From: Paraspadella gotoi
Lineage: Eukaryota > Chaetognatha
Length of the DNA stretch: 64,000 bases
Assembly: GCA_051294375.1 (NCBI GenBank)
Contig: CM119264.1
Coordinates: 14,167,323-14,231,322, forward strand
Direction: 5' to 3'
In this document: positions 1 to 15,314 of the stretch, piece after piece
Position numbering within the stretch: position 1 is the stretch's first letter
How the letters are laid out: the number at the start of each line of letters is the position of its first letter
The notes under the pieces: generated by a model
Told to the model about the DNA's origin: nothing
Database searches by the model: none
Seen by the model: only the letters and a program-made list of their open reading frames with translations
Program-made: the position numbers and the translations under genes

Positions 1-1953
1 GTGAGTCTGTTTCAGTCGTCTTGACCGATCAGTTCATTTCCAGCATGTGCGCGTTTAAGGTAGTCGTTTTAGTTATGTACGACTGCGAATGTATTAAATG
101 GTAATTTATTCTTTTTAATAATTTATATATTTAAAAATTATTTTTCTCTTCCATTCCTCGCGAGATAAAACACGAGTTCATTGCCCGGATATCGGGTCAT
201 CCTTCTTTTTAACGAGAAGCGAGACAAATGTCGTCGTGATAACTTTTGAGTTAACGAGACAAGAAAACCTTAAAGAATAAAGAGAATTCTCCTCCTCTAT
301 GAATTATGTCGAGGGATGTTAAGAGACAGTAATTAATTCCTTGGAAGCCATTCATGATGACTGATGAGGCAATTCTTGTTTAAATATTATAGCTAATATG
401 CGAAAGTAGATTCTTTACTCTTCGGGTGTCTATGATGGGATGATACGTCATGTTAGTCAATATATTGTTTAATTTTTTAACTTGAACGTGGTTTTTTTCT
501 AAATCTAAATCGTCGTTAACATGTATGTTAAGGCGTTGTGTGAGTAGCACGTGACAAGCTGAAGAATGAGTGTAATATTTCTTTGCTAAAAAGAGCCTAA
601 AGTTAATTTAGTGCGATTTTTCTCTTCACTCGAAAAAAGGTGAGACGCGAAGACGTCAAAACATCAAATATGAATTTTTATGAAAGGCGGTACTTTGTAA
701 ACGGAGAGAGAGAGAAAGAAAACTTTAGAAAAAAGTATTTTTAAAAGAAAGAAAGGTTGGATGGGAGGGAAAAGATAAAGAATTAAGAAGCAACGAATTA
801 AGAGGCGAATGAAGAGTTAAAGAGAGTGTGGGCGAGATAAAGGTGGTGAGAAATAAAAGGAAGATAAAATAATTTAATTTTCCAAAGAATGTTTTCCCAT
901 GGTAGATTCAGTTTCCACACATTCTTGCTACCATCATTCCCAGCACCTGTTCTAAATATTCTTTTTATTTTTTCTTCTTTTTTTTCCCCATTTTTTTCCT
1001 TCTAAAAAAGACGAAAAAAATTTATGAAAAAATCGCAAAGAAAAAAAAAGAGATTTGTTGTGTCACGATATTAATGCGATGGTAATAGAAATAAAAATAT
1101 ACTTTTAAACCATTTTAAACATGTTTCTTATTATTTTTCTTGAACTAAAATTTCAGTTTCAAGTTTTCTCTTTTCTTCTTTATCGCCATCCCCTTTTCCT
1201 TGATTTTTTTTCATTATTCATTTTTTTTCTTCACAGTTTATCTCCAGACTCACTTTTAATTTGTTTTTGTTTTCGTCTTTTTTAAAAATCCTCAACTTGA
1301 TAAATTTCTTCTTATCTTTTTCATCTCCATCTGTTTTTTCATTATCTCTCTCTTTTCTCGTTTTCCTCTCTTTCCATTTTTTACGTACGATTTACTTTTC
1401 ATATTTCTCCTCTTTCTCGTTTCCACCAATTCTATCAGTTAATGCCATTTTTGCTTCGTATCATAATTTTGATAATAACAAGATATAGATATGGATCTAA
1501 ATTAATCAATACAACTGGCTTTAAAGATAAGCTACGTTTAATACCAAACTAGGAAAAGCTTGAAGACACCGTTTACTTTGGCGTGGGAGACGCGAAAAAG
1601 TCAATGAGCGATGCGCAGCCAGAAATCAAAAGGGCGTCTGAGGGTTGAGAAAAAGACTCGAAAATAAGAAAATCAGGAGGCAAATAGTAAAAAAAGGACT
1701 TTTTCGCTATTATATTATTATATTATATGATATAATTTTTAGCGCAATTGAGGAATCTCAGCGAGAACTAGCAAGATGAAAGAATAATAAAGCGTAAAGG
1801 AAGAAGAAAGACCTGGTCTAAAATTGTAATTCAAAGTCATAGATATCGTGGTTAAGGTCCCTAATTTGTCCACAGAAGCCGCGGGAAAAAGACTGGCTAT
1901 TTCAGGTATATAAAGATATAATAATATAGTAATCTTTAATGCAAGATCTCGCG
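1..1953. other. AT-rich non-coding DNA
   Basis: No gene is seen. The stretch is AT-rich with A and T runs. A pyrimidine-rich section at about 1150-1400 gives a Phe/Ser-rich open frame with no protein character. It may be intergenic or intronic to a gene lying to the left. Confidence 0.5.
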
Positions 1954-1955
1954 AT

Positions 1956-1989
<34 letters not shown>
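1954..1989. repeat. (CT)n microsatellite
   Basis: Short CT dinucleotide tract with two single-base interruptions. It creates overlapping Ser/Leu and Arg/Glu open frames on both strands, which are not genes. Confidence 0.9.
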
Positions 1990-3044
1990 ACTCTGTTTCT
2001 CTCTCTTCTCGTCCAGATAAAATCCCCGGCCCTGGAGAAAAATGTTTGCCTGACCGAAAATGCACTCGACTTTTGGGGGGGGGGTGACGCTTCGATGAGA
2101 AAAGTCACTTTCCGGAGGAAAAGGAAACGAAGCTGACTGACCCTTCCTTTCCTCCCATTTTTCTTCTTTCCTTTCTCTTATGCGTTTCCTCCTCACTCTC
2201 TACTAACCGCATTACTCCACATCCTTTTCTCTTTTCCTCCATTTTTCTTCCATCTTAATTCACCGCCCTCACATTTACATTCACCGCCCTCACCGTAAAC
2301 TGACCAATTCCCTCCCAAAAATACTTCCCTTCTCCCACCTCCCATTTTCTGTTCCATCCTTTTTTTTTTCTCGAGAAACCCCAAGAAATCAGAAAATCAT
2401 TAATTACTGCCAGACCGGAAGCCGAGAGCCTCTTCCCTCGTGCGCATAGGCGGCCCCCCCCCTCATTTCTACGTCCCCCCCTAACCCAGCTTTTCCGCGC
2501 CCACCCCCCCCCATTCCGGAAAAAATAGAGAAACTGTATCTCGAGCTTGACCCATAATTTTGGTTGCGTCGAAGTCGTTAATGGGCAAAGGGCGAAGACT
2601 AATTACAGTTCGTTGGCCGTTGTGGGGGATTACGAATGGGTTTTGTTGGGGGAAGGATTGGGGACCGTTGGGGATTTGATGAGATGGTTGAGAGAATCGA
2701 AAGGTTCTAGCGGTTTTGGCGGGAAAGGATCGCGGTTGTTCGCTGAGCTGAACGTGGGCCTTCAAGGACTCGAGATTGCAATATATGCGACCAGGTCGGA
2801 GGGGGCTTAAAAAGTCGATAGTACGATTGTCATTCTGTCCGATTTTATAGGTCGTCGTCGTCGTCGTCGTCTTTGTCGCCAATACCGCTGCCATTTCTTG
2901 GAAGAATTCATCTGGTCAGTGGGCGAAGACTGAGGTAATGAGAAACAGAAATGAGGTGTCGGCGAAACTGGCCGACAAAGCCGATAATGCCTGGCGGGTT
3001 TTTGGAGGAATCTAGGCAAATGATGGAATAGCAGACAGGTTTTT
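1990..3044. other. Non-coding DNA with C-runs and a short GTC array
   Basis: Holds runs of 8-9 G or C (about 2076, 2454, 2504), a CACCGCCCTCA motif repeated at about 2262 and 2282, and a (GTC)n array at about 2852-2872. Overlapping open frames occur on both strands at 2481-2894. Neither has a recognisable domain. Confidence 0.4.
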
Positions 3045-3855
3045 AGTCGGATCTGCTTTCAGCAGATCCCGACTCTATAATTCACTTTGTCGGTCCGTCG
3101 GTCCGCACCCTCAATATTATCGGGCACTTACTTATATCATGTCAGAACATCGAATTATGATAAATTATGCAAAAAAAAAGATGTCCGTCCGTCTGTCTGT
3201 CTGTCTGTCTGTCCGTCCATCCGTCCATCCGTCCCACCTTAGCAAAAAACACCAATTACTCGTGATTGGATGGATGGATTCGAAAAATATTTTGTGTGTG
3301 GGTAGGGAAGTGTGTGATTGAGCTGTATATGAAGTTTCGAAGGAATCGTCCGAGTGGAAATGAGTTTAAATAGAAAAAATAAAAAACTAAATTTCACTAT
3401 TTGGACACCAATTACTCATGAGTGGATGGGGCGATTGACCTGAAATTTTGTATTTGGGTAGAAAAGTGTGTGATTAAACTGGAAATCAAGTTTCGATGGA
3501 ATTGTTTGTGTGGAAATGAGTTTAAATGGAAAAAACAAAGAACCTGTTTCACTCATTGATTATGCTTCTTTTTCTTTTTATTTTAAATGTAAGTGCAAGA
3601 TGTATTAATTAATCAAATAATTAATCAGTTAATTAATCAATTAGTCAATTAATTTATCAATAATTAATTAATCAGTTAATTAATCAATCAAAACAAATAT
3701 TTCTGATCAAATTAATTAATTAATTGCCTAATTAATTAAATAATTAACTTGAATAAATTAATTATTAATTAAATAATTAATTAACTTGAATTAATTATTA
3801 ATTAATTATTAATTAATTAATTACCGATAATGATCGTGGGCAGATCCGACATTGT
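3045..3855. repeat. Putative non-autonomous element with hairpin end
   Basis: The left end is a hairpin at about 3048-3073: a 12-base arm, GTCGGATCTGCT, and its near-perfect complement separated by 3 bases. A further copy of the right arm, GCAGATCCGAC, lies at about 3841-3851. Inside are a (CTGT)n-like array (about 3185-3235) and two diverged copies of a unit of about 165 bp, at about 3245-3405 and 3408-3550. Both copies contain ACCAATTACTC and AAATGAGTTTAAAT. An AT-rich TTAATTAA-type array fills about 3600-3825. No transposase is encoded. The limits and class are inferred. Confidence 0.4.
3600..3825. repeat. TTAATTAA-type AT-rich array
   Basis: Degenerate tandem array of TTAAT/ATTAA words with many short palindromes. 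It could form cruciforms. It lies inside the putative element at 3045-3855. Confidence 0.7.
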
Positions 3856-4101
3856 TTGCTCAAACTTGTTAAAGTAAAACCTGATCTGGCCTAAGAAAAT
3901 ATTTTTTTTTAGACTTGATAAGGTTCGAAACCCGATTATTTGTTTATACACACAAGAAATCTTATAAAAAATTTTAAACATTTTAAAATCTCTAAATAGT
4001 CAAAAGGCACGCCTCTGGAAAAAAATATACATATTTGATATTTTTAAATTTAAAACCGCATGGTGATTTAGATAGAGAGGGATACGAATCACGAAAATAG
4101 T

Positions 4102-4105
<4 letters not shown>

Positions 4106-4162
<57 letters not shown>
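4106..4162. repeat. (GA)n microsatellite
   Basis: Pure GA dinucleotide tract, about 28 units. The overlapping Ser/Leu open frame on the minus strand is a repeat translation. Confidence 0.95.
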
Positions 4163-4164
<2 letters not shown>

Positions 4165-4472
4165 CTTTGCTTATCGCCAGACGACGAAGATGTGCTGACG
4201 AAGCGGTGTCGGCGACGGTGAAAGAACCTCCCACTTATTCCTCTTCTCCATACTCTTCTCCACCCTCTCTTCCTTCCTCTCCATCATCTACTTCATCACC
4301 TTCTCCATCACCTTCTCCATCCTTCTCTCAATCCTCTTCATCTTAACGTTTTGAACGATAAACTCTTAAAAAAAAAAAGAGGTTAAAAGTAGAAGCATTT
4401 TGTTGTGGCCAAAAAGCTCAACTAACCTGGGAAAATAAGACGTTGAGCTTTTAACTGGATAAAAGGGCCGTT

Positions 4473-4530
<58 letters not shown>

Positions 4531-4532
4531 TC
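4473..4532. repeat. 9-bp GC-rich minisatellite (GGCGTCGTC)n
   Basis: About 6.5 nearly perfect tandem units of nine bases, each made of three triplets with CpG. A (CGC)n array follows at about 4589-4623. Together they give an Ala/Ser then poly-Arg open frame of 63 codons with no other support. Confidence 0.9.
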
Positions 4533-5040
4533 CCTGTCCCCGACGGATAAGTCTAGGTTAATTTTGGGCTTTGCACTGCTGCGAGACCGCCGCCGCCGCC
4601 GCCGCCGCCGCCGTCGTCGCCGCTGCCACTATTTCTGCCGCCCACTTGGTAGACGAGAATAGCGAGCTCTCTCCGTTGGGCTCTCGATTATTTTAAACGT
4701 AACGGTTCGGAAGTCCCGGGATCCCGTCCTGTTGTGAACTCAGGGCGGGAATTCAAATTTCCATCGGGACAGGAATTTACACGTTAGCCTGCGAATAAGT
4801 CAGAGACGTTCTGTCAACAACAACAACAACGAAAGCCTCAAGACCTTTGAGGTTTAAAAAAAAAAAACAGGAATAGAAACAAAGCCATTTGTAAAACAGA
4901 TAGTGCTCGAGAAAAGCTAAAAAAAAATATGCCGGTTTCATATTCTGTGGGCTATTTCTCACTGAAAACCAAAAATAGTCTTCTTTAGACTTTACTTCTT
5001 TCCTCAAAAAAGTATCTGACATGTCGGAACTAACATGTTC

Positions 5041-5083
<43 letters not shown>

Positions 5084-5118
5084 CTCTCCCTCTCTCTCTC
5101 TTCTCTCTCTCTCTCTCT
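5041..5118. repeat. (CT)n microsatellite, interrupted
   Basis: CT tract with TTC and CCC interruptions. A looser GA tract follows at about 5405-5495. No gene is supported between 4625 and 6030; the rest is mixed non-coding DNA. Confidence 0.9.
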
Positions 5119-6030
5119 GTGTCTCAGGAATGTTTAGTTGTTTACTACGTATATTACCCAATTATAGTCCCAGTATATAATGCTTTCAAGCCTTATATAA
5201 ACGAGCTCGCCAACACTGGCGAACAAAAAAAAAAGAAGTTGAGAGGCACCGAAGCAAAAATCCCATAAAACATGAGAAGAGTCTTCGCCAGTCATTGATA
5301 TGTATGCGTTAGTGAGAAACAACCGCTGGAATCGCCCACACATTTCATGTCAAACATTAATTCCATTTCAGAAGGGCAGAAAACGATAGGATAGATAGGA
5401 AGATAGTGAGAGAGATAGTGAGAGAGATAGTGAGAGAGAGAGAGGAAGAGATGAGAGAGAAGCACCGAGAAGAAGTAGAGAGAGAGAGAGAGACATTAAA
5501 GAAGTCGACTTGAAAAATTTTCGCGAACGTGTAGAGCAACCGACAGATTTTAAAACCGACAAATTCTGTGAAGTTTAAATTATCGACTCTTGACGAATCG
5601 GTTTGATTAAACTTGATCTTTATCTTTGAAATAAATCCCTTTCATTAGCAGTAAGCCGTCTTTCCAAAGAATCATCTCTTTGAGCCCTTATCCTTTTCTT
5701 TCTCGCTTCTCCGATAACTCATCTTACTTACGTCCCCAATCTTGCAACCAATCTTGCTTGCAAATCGGTATCGGGTGAGCAGCACATTCCCCGCTTTTTT
5801 CCCCAACCTCGTCTTTTCTTCTTTACCCCCGCTCACATTCGCTCCTTCTTTCCCCTTCCGACTCCCGACTGCCCCGCACGTGAATGAAGCCGCGTCTTAA
5901 TCCCTTTTCTTAATCCTGGTGATGAATTCTTTTTTCCTCCTCCTCTCCTCTTCTCCTCCTCAGCTTCTCTTGGGAGCAAAGAGGGGAAGAGAAAAAAAAA
6001 CATTCTCCTTATCTTTCCACTCAGTGCCGT

Positions 6031-6031
<1 letters not shown>

Positions 6032-6127
<96 letters not shown>

Positions 6128-6133
6128 CTCTCT
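6032..6133. repeat. (CT)n microsatellite, about 100 bp
   Basis: Nearly pure CT dinucleotide tract with one G near its 3' end. Shorter CT stretches follow to about 6284. Confidence 0.95.
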
Positions 6134-6284
6134 GTGTTTCCTCTATCTTCTCTTCACTCCTCATTCTCTTTCTTTTTACTCACACTCTCCGATCTTTCTC
6201 TAGTCTATATAATTCACTCTTACTCATCACTCTCTCTCTGTTTCTATTTTTTTCTTTTTCTAATCTCTCTCTCTCTCTCTCTCC

Positions 6285-8160
<1,876 letters not shown>

Positions 8161-8739
8161 TCTAATGGGGGATTTACCCTCAAGCTTGGTGCGCTCACTC
8201 TCTCAATTCTGTCTGTCTTTCTCTTTCTGTCTCTTTCTGTCTCTATTTCTCTATCTATAACTCTATCTCTTTCCATTTGCCTATTTGCGTCTTTGTTGAC
8301 CGAGACATTATTTTTATGCTTTCTTCCTTATTGTAAAAAGGAACGAGAGTCAGCTCTTTCTCCCTACGATGCTTCGTCAGGCTTTTTCTTGTTACGTTCG
8401 CTTTTTAAGTTTTACGGCGATGAAATATTGCAACCGGTTCAAAAGGGGAAGGAACGATAAAACTTAGAGAATTAATATTTTTAAAAGAATCACTTCGGCA
8501 CTTCTGTTATAGTGAAGCATTTATCACGTAACTAAATCTCTCCAGTTTCCAACTCAAAATTGTTTATTCAATTTCCGACAGACTTTGTTCCGCTTTTCTC
8601 TCCCGAAATACTTTTTCATAACTTCCTCCTACAATAACTGTACCGAACTCTACAATTTAAGACCGCCGTAACTTTTTCTCACGTTTTCCCCGAGTCCATA
8701 GGCTTTGACCGCCTACGCAGAGTTCTCACATCTTCCTTC

Positions 8740-9998
<1,259 letters not shown>

Positions 9999-10873
9999 GG
10001 GGACCAAGTGAACAGGGGGGGTCAAAAGCTGAAAACATAACGTTTGACCCTTTAACTTAAACTGGTTCTGACCATATCATTTTTTCATTTATATCATTTG
10101 GGAAAGTAGTTAAAAAATTCGATAAAATCAGCGAGCTTAATTTTCTTTAAAAAATCGGTAAGAAGAAAATCTTTTCTCAAATTTTAAATTTTTTTTTCCA
10201 AAAAAGGGTAAGATCTAATTTTAAAAAAGATTTTTAGCTTTTATCACAAAAATTTATAAGAAAAAAAACTAGGAATGAATCAAAATTTAAGGTATCGACT
10301 GATTTATTTAAACTTTCTTTTCAATAATTCTGTGGATGATAAAATAAAACTCTTTGAAGTAATATAAATATAAAAAGAAGAGAAAGATTCTGTACTTTTG
10401 CTAAATTTTTAAATTATATAATTAGGAATAATATAGTTTAATAATATATTTAAGGGATGAATATGAATATTAATTAATAATTATTACAATTTTGTTTCTG
10501 TAAGAATAGAATTTAGGTTTGATTTGTCTGCTTTTAAATAAATATAAAAAATAAAAAAATATTAGTTTGTAAAGCCTTTGTTCAATGAGGCTTAAAACCT
10601 AAAATTGTTGCTTTGTACAATAAAAAATAAAATTTGGAATTTAGTAAAAAATATTTTCTAATGGAAAAATAAAATAATGGATTATATAAATATTTAGGTG
10701 AGGAGTCTAAATGTTTTTTTCATAATTATTAAATTTTTGTTTCCGCTACAATAAGAGATAAAATTTTTTTGCTACTTTCCCGTGCAAAGAAAAATTAATG
10801 ACTATCACCATTCAAATTCCTTTGATGATAGACCCTTAAGCTTAGAATATCATGTTTTATGCACTGGGTCCCC
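9999..10873. mobile_element. TTAA-flanked non-autonomous DNA transposon (MITE)
   Basis: The 875-bp AT-rich element is bounded on both sides by TTAA (9995-9998 and 10874-10877). Its ends are inverted repeats: GGGGACCAAGTG at the left and GGGGACCCAGTG read inward from the right (11 of 12 identical), with weaker similarity beyond. TTAA target duplication is typical of the piggyBac and Kolobok superfamilies. The G-rich terminus fits Kolobok/T2-type MITEs at least as well as piggyBac. No open frame above about 77 codons lies inside, so it could only move with a transposase supplied elsewhere. Confidence 0.75.
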
Positions 10874-11089
10874 TTAAAAGGTTTTTTAACATTAACTTTT
10901 AACTTTCTACCGTGAATAGCGATCGTAATTATCTTGTAAATTGTAAAAATAAAAATAATTCCACCAGGAAATATTTCCTTTTGAAAACAATTGCTTGAAT
11001 TGATAACAAAATGGAGAATATTAAACAAAATTCTATTATTGCGCTTTCCCTTGAATGAATTCTTTAAATAAATTTCTCTATCTACATAC

Positions 11090-11342
11090 GGTTCTTTTAT
11101 GGAGGACGTTTTAGGTCACGTGGGTCGTCTCTGGCCACCGTGGTAACTATTGGTTGATTAGCCAGTGACCTTACACTGAAGACTTTCGGCTACTATAAAA
11201 GCCGACAAGCACACGTCGTTCAACACAACTCGAAATCTCTTTAATACTTTCTCGTTCGCCGTAATAATTGTTTATTACTGTTAATGTCAAACTCCTTGTA
11301 CGTTTCTCAATTAATCACGTCGCCACAATGGTGAGCCCGACG
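11090..11342 (+). mobile_element. LTR-retrotransposon fragment (LTR plus primer-binding site)
   Basis: A TATAAAAG box at 11194-11201 is followed at typical spacing by TTCAAC-like initiator sequence near 11219. Downstream is an AT-rich stretch, then a CA dinucleotide at 11326-11327 and TGGTGAGCCCGACG at 11329-11342. LTRs end in CA, and a tRNA-complementary site starting TGG follows. TGGTGA.CCCGACG resembles the site of arthropod Ty3/gypsy (mag-like) elements, from memory of the family. The left border is a guess. No gag, protease or reverse transcriptase frame follows, so this is a solo or truncated remnant. Confidence 0.4.
11194..11201 (+). promoter_or_regulatory. TATA box of the LTR fragment
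   Basis: TATAAAAG with initiator-like sequence about 25 bases downstream. It is most simply the LTR promoter, but it also lies 1.3 kb upstream of the immunoglobulin-gene start and could serve as an upstream promoter. Confidence 0.4.
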
Positions 11343-11600
11343 ATACGAATAAATCACGCAACCTTCCCCAAATTAATAGAATATCACCTCCACTCAGAGT
11401 CATTTGTCGGGTTTATTAATGACTAATGTTCCACTAATTTCATTTTGCTCTACTTCCGGTTCGTCTAATTTCGCGCCTCATCGATCTCATTCTCTCATTT
11501 TTGACTTTCCTCCTTTCTCTTCGCCCAAAATCTCACTACGAATCTCACCACATCTTAATTTCAAGTTTCACGCTTTGGCTTGCTGCTCAGTCTGCGCAAT

Positions 11601-11644
<44 letters not shown>
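11601..11644. repeat. (CT)n microsatellite
   Basis: Pure CT tract of about 22 units, ending the short open frame at 11404-11646. Confidence 0.95.
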
Positions 11645-11647
<3 letters not shown>

Positions 11648-12358
11648 CGATGGCTTGATGTTGATTTGATTGATTGAATTATTTATCAAGCTTCCGCCCG
11701 TTTGAGCCTGGCGACTTCCAGCCCATTTATTTGATTTGTTTCATTTGTTTAAAGTTATTCGCCAATGAGGGAAGGGAGTCAGCCTCGAAGAATGTTGGAT
11801 ACAGCGTTTCATACTATGAATTAAAAAGTTTCTCACTTTCTAAATAAAGAATAAAGTAAAAATGTAACGATTTATTCTCATTAATTAATATTCATGTTTC
11901 ACGCTTCAGTGCGTTTTTCATGACAGGAAAAGGACAACGATGAATATAAACGATTAATCAGAAAAAGACAATTCCTTCCTTTTCTTTTTAAACTCTTGAT
12001 AAATTAGTGGATATATAACTTTTCCTTTTTTTTTCACAGGAATTTCGCACCATTCTTTAAGCAGAACGTTTAGCAAACCCAATAAAATTTAACGACAAAA
12101 ACATAAATACATCCAAACAGAAAACATCTCTTTAGACTTCGCGGTCAAAGTGGAGAAAAAGCGAAAGAAAAGGGCAGTAAAGCAGAATTAAAGCAGAAAT
12201 AAAGCGGTCTTAAGAATCGATTAGTCCTTTCGTCGCCATCTTCCAAAAGCCGCAGCTCATCCGAGCGGCATGCTCGCTTTCTTATCGCGGCTCGACCGCC
12301 TAGCGTCAGACGGGCAGGTAATTAAAGAAACTGCGACACTGCCCCGGCTGCGACGCAC

Positions 12359-12394
12359 GCCGAAGCATCTGCCGAAGCATCTGTCGAAGCATCT
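12359..12394. repeat. 12-bp tandem triplet
   Basis: Three head-to-tail copies of GCCGAAGCATCT, the third with one change (GTC). It lies about 100 bases upstream of the first exon's ATG, in a short GC-rich patch. Confidence 0.85.
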
Positions 12395-12475
12395 GCAGAG
12401 AGACTGAGAATGTTGCTTATAAATATTTAAATAATAATAACGATAAACGATGCTAATTATAAACATATAACGAAA

Positions 12476-14465
12476 ATGAATCGGACGGAATCAATGGCGG
12501 AAAATCTCGAACGTCCATCGAATCTTGGTCTTCGTGATCGTCGTCATCATCTTGGAATCTCTTACCGGTCGAAGAAACCTCGTACCCCCCTCCCTCTTCC
12601 CTCCACCTCTCCATCCCCCCCTCTCTCCCCTTCCACCTCTCCCCTTCTCCCGGGACGCGGCTCCGAGCCCCGATCGGATCCCGCGACCCCGACGGCCCCT
12701 CGCCGTCCCGCATCTCCTTCGGGCCTACCGCCCCCGAGGACCCCGAGCGGCTGCCCTCCACACCGCCCGGGGCGAATTAGCCCCGCACGGATTATCCTTC
12801 CTCGATTCCCGAGGAAATTCTCTCCCTTTGGCGCTATTTTCTTTCCCGTCATCGTCGTCGTCTTCGTCGTCGGCGTCGTGGCCGGAAATGGAATTAGCGC
12901 CGGCGCCACGGAGGCCGCCTCGAGTGACGTCGACGCCGCGGCATCTTCCGCCGCCGCCGTCGCCGCCGGACGACCGGGCCAAAGCGCCGACACTTCCGTG
13001 GCTAACCTAATTATATACGGGGACTCGGCCGTCGTAGGAGAGTCGTTAACGTCGAATACGGTTACGTCCTTCCCTTCGAACTGCGGGACGGCCGGATGTA
13101 ACCGGAGCAACGATGGCGCGATCGCGACGCCGTCGAGAACTCCGGATGTCGTACGAAGAGGATTATTGTATCGCGACGAAGACGACGACGACGAAGACGA
13201 CAATGACGACGATGATGACGAAGACAAAGAAGAAGGCGAATTGAAAGGAAAGAAGAAAAGCCTAAACATTGAGAACAACCAAGACCTAGACGAGTTGTTG
13301 TTGTTATTGGAAAGAAACAGCTTGAACAACGACAACAACGACAACAACGACGGCGGACAAATATACGTAATGAAACGAAAATTCGAGAATGACGACGACG
13401 AAGACGACGACGACGATGAGGATGAAGAAAACGACGATTTAAGTTTTATCAAAGATGACTATGATAATGATAATGATGACTATGATAATGATGCTAAAAC
13501 GGAGATACTAGACAACAGAGATTGCGACTTTAAAAATTGCCAAAAGAACGGAAGAGACAATAACGAATCCAAAGTAAACGACGATGATGATGACGACGCC
13601 GATGACGACCCCGACGACGACGACGACGACGAGGAATGCAATAAAAATCTCGGCGAAGCGGCTCAACAAGAGAAGCGACGTCTGTCGTCTCAGACGGGAA
13701 TCGGAAAAAACAAAAACATAAGCGAAAGGGAAACGAGGTCGACGACCACAGCGACGACGACGACGACGACGGCGACGACTACGACGGGGAGAAAAAAAGA
13801 AGAAACTAACTTCAGCGCTTCGACCAAAGGAAACAAAACAAACAGAAAGAAAGTCGACGCTGGAAACGGACATCGACTACAACGACGACGACGTCAAGAA
13901 CCACTAAGAGACGGGACGACGAAAGGCGACGACAGCGACGACGACAGCGACGACGGAAACGACATCCGACGGAGGAAAAAAGAAATAAATAAAGAAGAAA
14001 AGAAGGAAAGAACAACTCAAAGATTGGAGAAGGAAGACGACGACGACGATGAAGACGACGATGAAGACGACGACCCCGACGACGGGGAAAACGAAGATGG
14101 AAAGGAGCAACACCAGAAACGCGCGAGAGACGGTGAGAAACGGAAGGCGCCGTCCCCTAACACCACAACGACGACGACGCCGGCAAAAACGGGAACGACA
14201 GCGACGACGAAGGTGACGACGACGACGACGAATACAAAAACAACCGCCCTGTCTTTGCCGTCTCGCCGGGCCCGGCATCCTTCCTTCCCCGCCGGCTCCC
14301 TCACCGACTCTCCCTCTTTCGCGGCGCTGGTAGGCGGGGCCGGGCTGGCGTCCGCCGGCGCCTCCTCGGACTTGGCGCTGCAACAAGTGACGACCGCGGT
14401 GCCCGAGGGATCGGATATTGGATTCTCTTGCGTCTCTCAATCCGCCGCGGTTTGGGTCAAAGAAG
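12476..14465 (+). CDS. Immunoglobulin-domain protein, first coding exon (acidic N-terminal region plus first half of Ig domain)
   Basis: This exon gives 663 codons plus one base, then a GTGAGG donor (14466). It joins 18071-18192 and 18291-18357. The last 30 residues are the first half of a V-type Ig domain: AVPEGSDIGFSC, then VWVKEG with the core Trp at residue 660. C-to-C spacing over the join is 64 residues. Before it come a Pro/Arg-rich stretch (31-116), a hydrophobic segment at about 118-137 (possible signal anchor), and alternating Asp/Glu runs (about 234-250, 305-320, 368-387, 521-541), Thr runs (423-437, 563-590) and Lys/Arg clusters (about 497-511). Open reading over 2 kb of mixed composition suggests it is coding. 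An internal acceptor or later start is possible, since cell-surface Ig proteins usually have the signal peptide close to the domain. Met1 and Met7 are both plausible starts. The join resembles Lachesin/IgLON-type domains; the exact family is not recognised. Confidence 0.6.
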
Positions 14466-14497
14466 GTGAGGAAGCTTGGGTTGGGAGTGAGGGTCAG

Positions 14498-14520
14498 GGT
14501 GAGGGTGAGGGTGAGGTGAG
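14498..14520 (+). promoter_or_regulatory. Cluster of donor-like GGTGAG repeats downstream of the exon 1 donor
   Basis: GGTGAG, the same word that forms the exon 1 donor at 14465-14470, recurs at 14498, 14504, 14510 and 14515. The first three lie 33, 39 and 45 bases downstream, all multiples of three, and the frame stays open across them. Use of these sites would add 11, 13 or 15 residues in the Ig domain. They may instead act as G-run intronic splicing enhancers. Confidence 0.4.
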
Positions 14521-14825
14521 GGGAAACGGGATGTGGTTGAGAATCAATGACGTAGTACATTCACAAAAGTCGTTAAATCATTAGCATTTTCACTTTCATT
14601 AGTGGTACTTTCATTTTTTTAAAGCCTTAAAACTGCTTATAGAATTTTGAAGGAAATAAACGTTACTTTTACCCTCAAACAGAGAGAATAAACAGGTGAT
14701 ATGACTGTAGGCTTTTCTAAAAACGATTTCGTGACAGAAAAGTAACACCTGTGATTGAAAGAAAAAAAAATAACACAACAAACATAAGCAAAACATTTGG
14801 AAATATATATATAGATAGAAAGAAT

Positions 14826-14829
<4 letters not shown>

Positions 14830-14890
<61 letters not shown>

Positions 14891-14891
14891 C
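14830..14891. repeat. (GA)n microsatellite
   Basis: GA tract with one AAAG interruption, in intron 1. Confidence 0.95.
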
Positions 14892-15204
14892 ATTAGATTC
14901 ACGTGAAAGTGCACCCCGCTTTCGTCTCGTCCCCCCGTCGTAAATTTTAAACGCCAAGATAATAATAACGAATAAAATATGTACGAAAACCGGACGTAAA
15001 CCAAAAAAGAGGAAGATTTTATTTTTCTCTTTTATACTCAGTGTTCATTACTGTTTTCGCTTTTTTCTTTCTTTTCTTTGCACGAAAAAAAAATAAGAAA
15101 GAAAATGAAGGGAAAGAGGCGGGAACCAAGAGGCCATAATGCCTTAATATTTTTTCCCTCTGTCTGGGAAAAGAATAAAACGTGACACAGAAAACGAGTG
15201 AGGC

Positions 15205-15314
<110 letters not shown>

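Noticed and set aside
2481-2894. 137-codon minus-strand open frame and its plus-strand partner (2547-2810)
   Set aside because: Overlapping frames in opposite directions, poly-Thr from a GTC array, no domain and no splice or promoter context.
3185-3235. CRISPR-like or telomeric array
   Set aside because: Simple CTGT/CCGT/CCAT tetranucleotide repeat with no spacers; the organism is eukaryotic.
12562-13452. 296-codon minus-strand frame opposite the Ig gene's first exon
   Set aside because: Shadow of the triplet-rich exon: poly-Ser from GAC arrays, no domain. The plus strand joins an Ig domain in phase.
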